The notes beneath the pieces were generated by a model. The model ran no database searches. It was not told the origin of the DNA and worked only from the letters and a program-made list of their open reading frames with translations. This document shows positions 62,995 through 64,000 of a DNA stretch of 64,000 bases, one piece after another (position 1 is the first letter of the stretch; the number at the start of each line of letters is the position of its first letter). The DNA is from Aureococcus anophagefferens. Taxonomy: Eukaryota > Sar > Pelagophyceae > Pelagomonadales > Pelagomonadaceae. The DNA is taken from assembly GCF_000186865.1 (NCBI RefSeq), contig NW_008705590.1, positions 289,870 through 353,869 of the forward strand. The letters run 5' to 3'. The position numbers were made by a program, and so were the translations under genes.

Positions 62995-64000
62995 ATGGCA
63001 TCGTCGCTGGTCCACCTGCGCTTGACTGGCCAAAAACCCGACACATACCAGGCCACGCCGAATCTGCCGCCGATCGACGGCCGCTGCAAGTCGCACGTCT
63101 TGATGGCGCTGGATAAGCACAAAAAGATGTTCAAGAACAAGAAGCTGCGACAGCAGCTCCACAACGACGTGTTTTTCGTGTCGAAGATCAGCGGCGTCTT
63201 CCACCACGCTTTAAACTCCGTCTTCGAAGCGCTCACGCAGCGCTACACGGACCTCGGCGAGGGCGAGGTGATGAAATGGTTTTCTTCAGAGTACTTGGAG
63301 AACGGCGCGTGGACGCGCGCGGAGCTGCCGCCGGGCTTCCCCAATGACACGAACACGCTCGAGGCCTCCAACAAGACGCTCAAGGAGCAGTGCACGGAAT
63401 ATACGATGAAACCCGTCCTCGCCTTCCTCTCGGACATCTTCGCCTACGTGCAGGACAAGAGCCAGCTCAACGCGGAGTTCGCGTACGACGCGCCGCCGTC
63501 GACGCCGCAGACGAAGCTGGCGAAGGACGCGACGGCGGTCCTGAGCTCGGTGCAGCTCCTCAAGGGCGTCGAGGTCTCCTACGACATGCTCACCTCGGGG
63601 ACCCACCTCACGTCCATGCTCCTCATCATCGGCGTCAAGCCGGACCTCGCGGCGCCGCCCGTCGCGTTCATCTCCGACGCGACCTACGTCGACATGCTCC
63701 GCGCGCTCGACACGAACGACAAGGAGGCCTGGACGACGGAGGTCGACCGCCGGCTCGCACCGTTCGTCGGGCTCGCGACGGGCGACGCGTCGTCGTCGTC
63801 GGGCCGCGGCGCGCGCGCGCCGTCGTGGGGCGCCGTCACCGCGGCCCTCGACGCGGGGATTTTGCTAGTCCCGCTCGAGGGCGGCAACTTCTTCTGCACC
63901 TGCGGCGACTACCAGCACAGGGGCGTGTGCAAGCACGCCCTCGCGTACAAGGTCATGAACAACCCCACCGCCCTCACAGGCGCCACCGACGACCGCCCGT
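62995..64000 (+). CDS. MULE transposase-like SWIM zinc-finger protein (3' partial)
   Basis: The frame is open from about 62889 to the window end. The first ATG is at 62995 (MASSLVHLRLTGQKPDTY). Transposase-like features are DTNTLEASNKTLKE, which resembles the segment after the catalytic core in MULE transposases and FHY3/FAR1 proteins, and a SWIM finger FFCTCGDYQHRGVCKHALAYKV (C-x-C-x8-C-x-H). The DDE catalytic core that should precede these is absent, because the upstream sequence belongs to a divergent gene starting at 62898. It is therefore either a 5'-truncated transposon remnant or a domesticated gene. Codon use is slightly less GC-rich at its start. Confidence 0.7.
   Translation, partial: MASSLVHLRLTGQKPDTYQATPNLPPIDGRCKSHVLMALDKHKKMFKNKKLRQQLHNDVFFVSKISGVFHHALNSVFEALTQRYTDLGEGEVMKWFSSEYLENGAWTRAELPPGFPNDTNTLEASNKTLKEQCTEYTMKPVLAFLSDIFAYVQDKSQLNAEFAYDAPPSTPQTKLAKDATAVLSSVQLLKGVEVSYDMLTSGTHLTSMLLIIGVKPDLAAPPVAFISDATYVDMLRALDTNDKEAWTTEVDRRLAPFVGLATGDASSSSGRGARAPSWGAVTAALDAGILLVPLEGGNFFCTCGDYQHRGVCKHALAYKVMNNPTALTGATDDRP

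Noticed and set aside
63243..63899. Minus-strand frames at the right end
   Set aside because: They lie antisense to the SWIM/transposase-like frame, which shows clear motifs.
1..64000. CRISPR arrays, rRNA, tRNA and riboswitches
   Set aside because: None was recognised; the repeats present are introners or short coding and promoter repeats, and intergenic spaces show no cloverleaf-like sequence on reading.

Overview
This window is nuclear DNA from a very GC-rich, gene-dense eukaryotic alga. Genes lie tens of bases apart on both strands, most have one exon, and the few introns begin with GT or GC. Several proteins begin with a signal peptide followed by a conserved Phe (for example ASAFAP at 47063 on the minus strand). 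That is the plastid-import signal of algae with secondary red plastids such as heterokonts. Two families of short, near-identical, transposon-like introns (introners) match what has been described for the pelagophyte Aureococcus anophagefferens. A pelagophyte is therefore the best guess, but the species is inferred.

Layout. 1-10 kb: a beta-helix membrane protein cut by the window edge, a MYND/RING/Sel1 protein, a SAC-domain protein that appears to lack its catalytic motif, and a GH92 mannosidase. 10-21 kb: an EF-hand/sulfotransferase fusion, a TspO-like membrane protein, a double cyclic-nucleotide-binding protein carrying two introners, an HD hydrolase, a kinesin and a small unknown gene. 21-35 kb: a methyltransferase, a small unknown gene, DHFR-TS, a SHOCT membrane protein, an MFS transporter, a macro-domain protein, an EDR2-C/DUF1336 protein, a two-pore K+ channel, a plastid-targeted protein and a GT92 glycosyltransferase. 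35-53 kb: a large EF-hand/WD-repeat gene with two introners and an assembly gap, a damaged histidine phosphatase, malic enzyme, a small membrane protein, an ankyrin protein ending in SUMO-interaction-like motifs, two plastid-protein genes overlapping as ATGA, and a long ASH-domain (HYDIN/CFAP type) gene with an introner. 53-64 kb: an RCC1 protein, an ankyrin protein, a zinc-finger/ubiquitin-like/CaaX protein, a transmembrane kinase with an introner, a plastid-targeted protein, and the SWIM end of a MULE-type transposase-like protein running off the window.

The most striking system is the introners. Six copies of a 203-bp element and two copies of a 192-bp element sit inside coding exons. Each has terminal inverted repeats and is flanked by 8-bp target duplications. 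In every case the duplication starts with GT or GC, so the first copy supplies the 5' splice site, and the element's own CAG end supplies the 3' splice site. Splicing restores the ancestral reading frame exactly. Copies work in either orientation, and the two families share a 19-base internal core. Four genes also show single-base frame breaks that look like assembly errors or recent decay.
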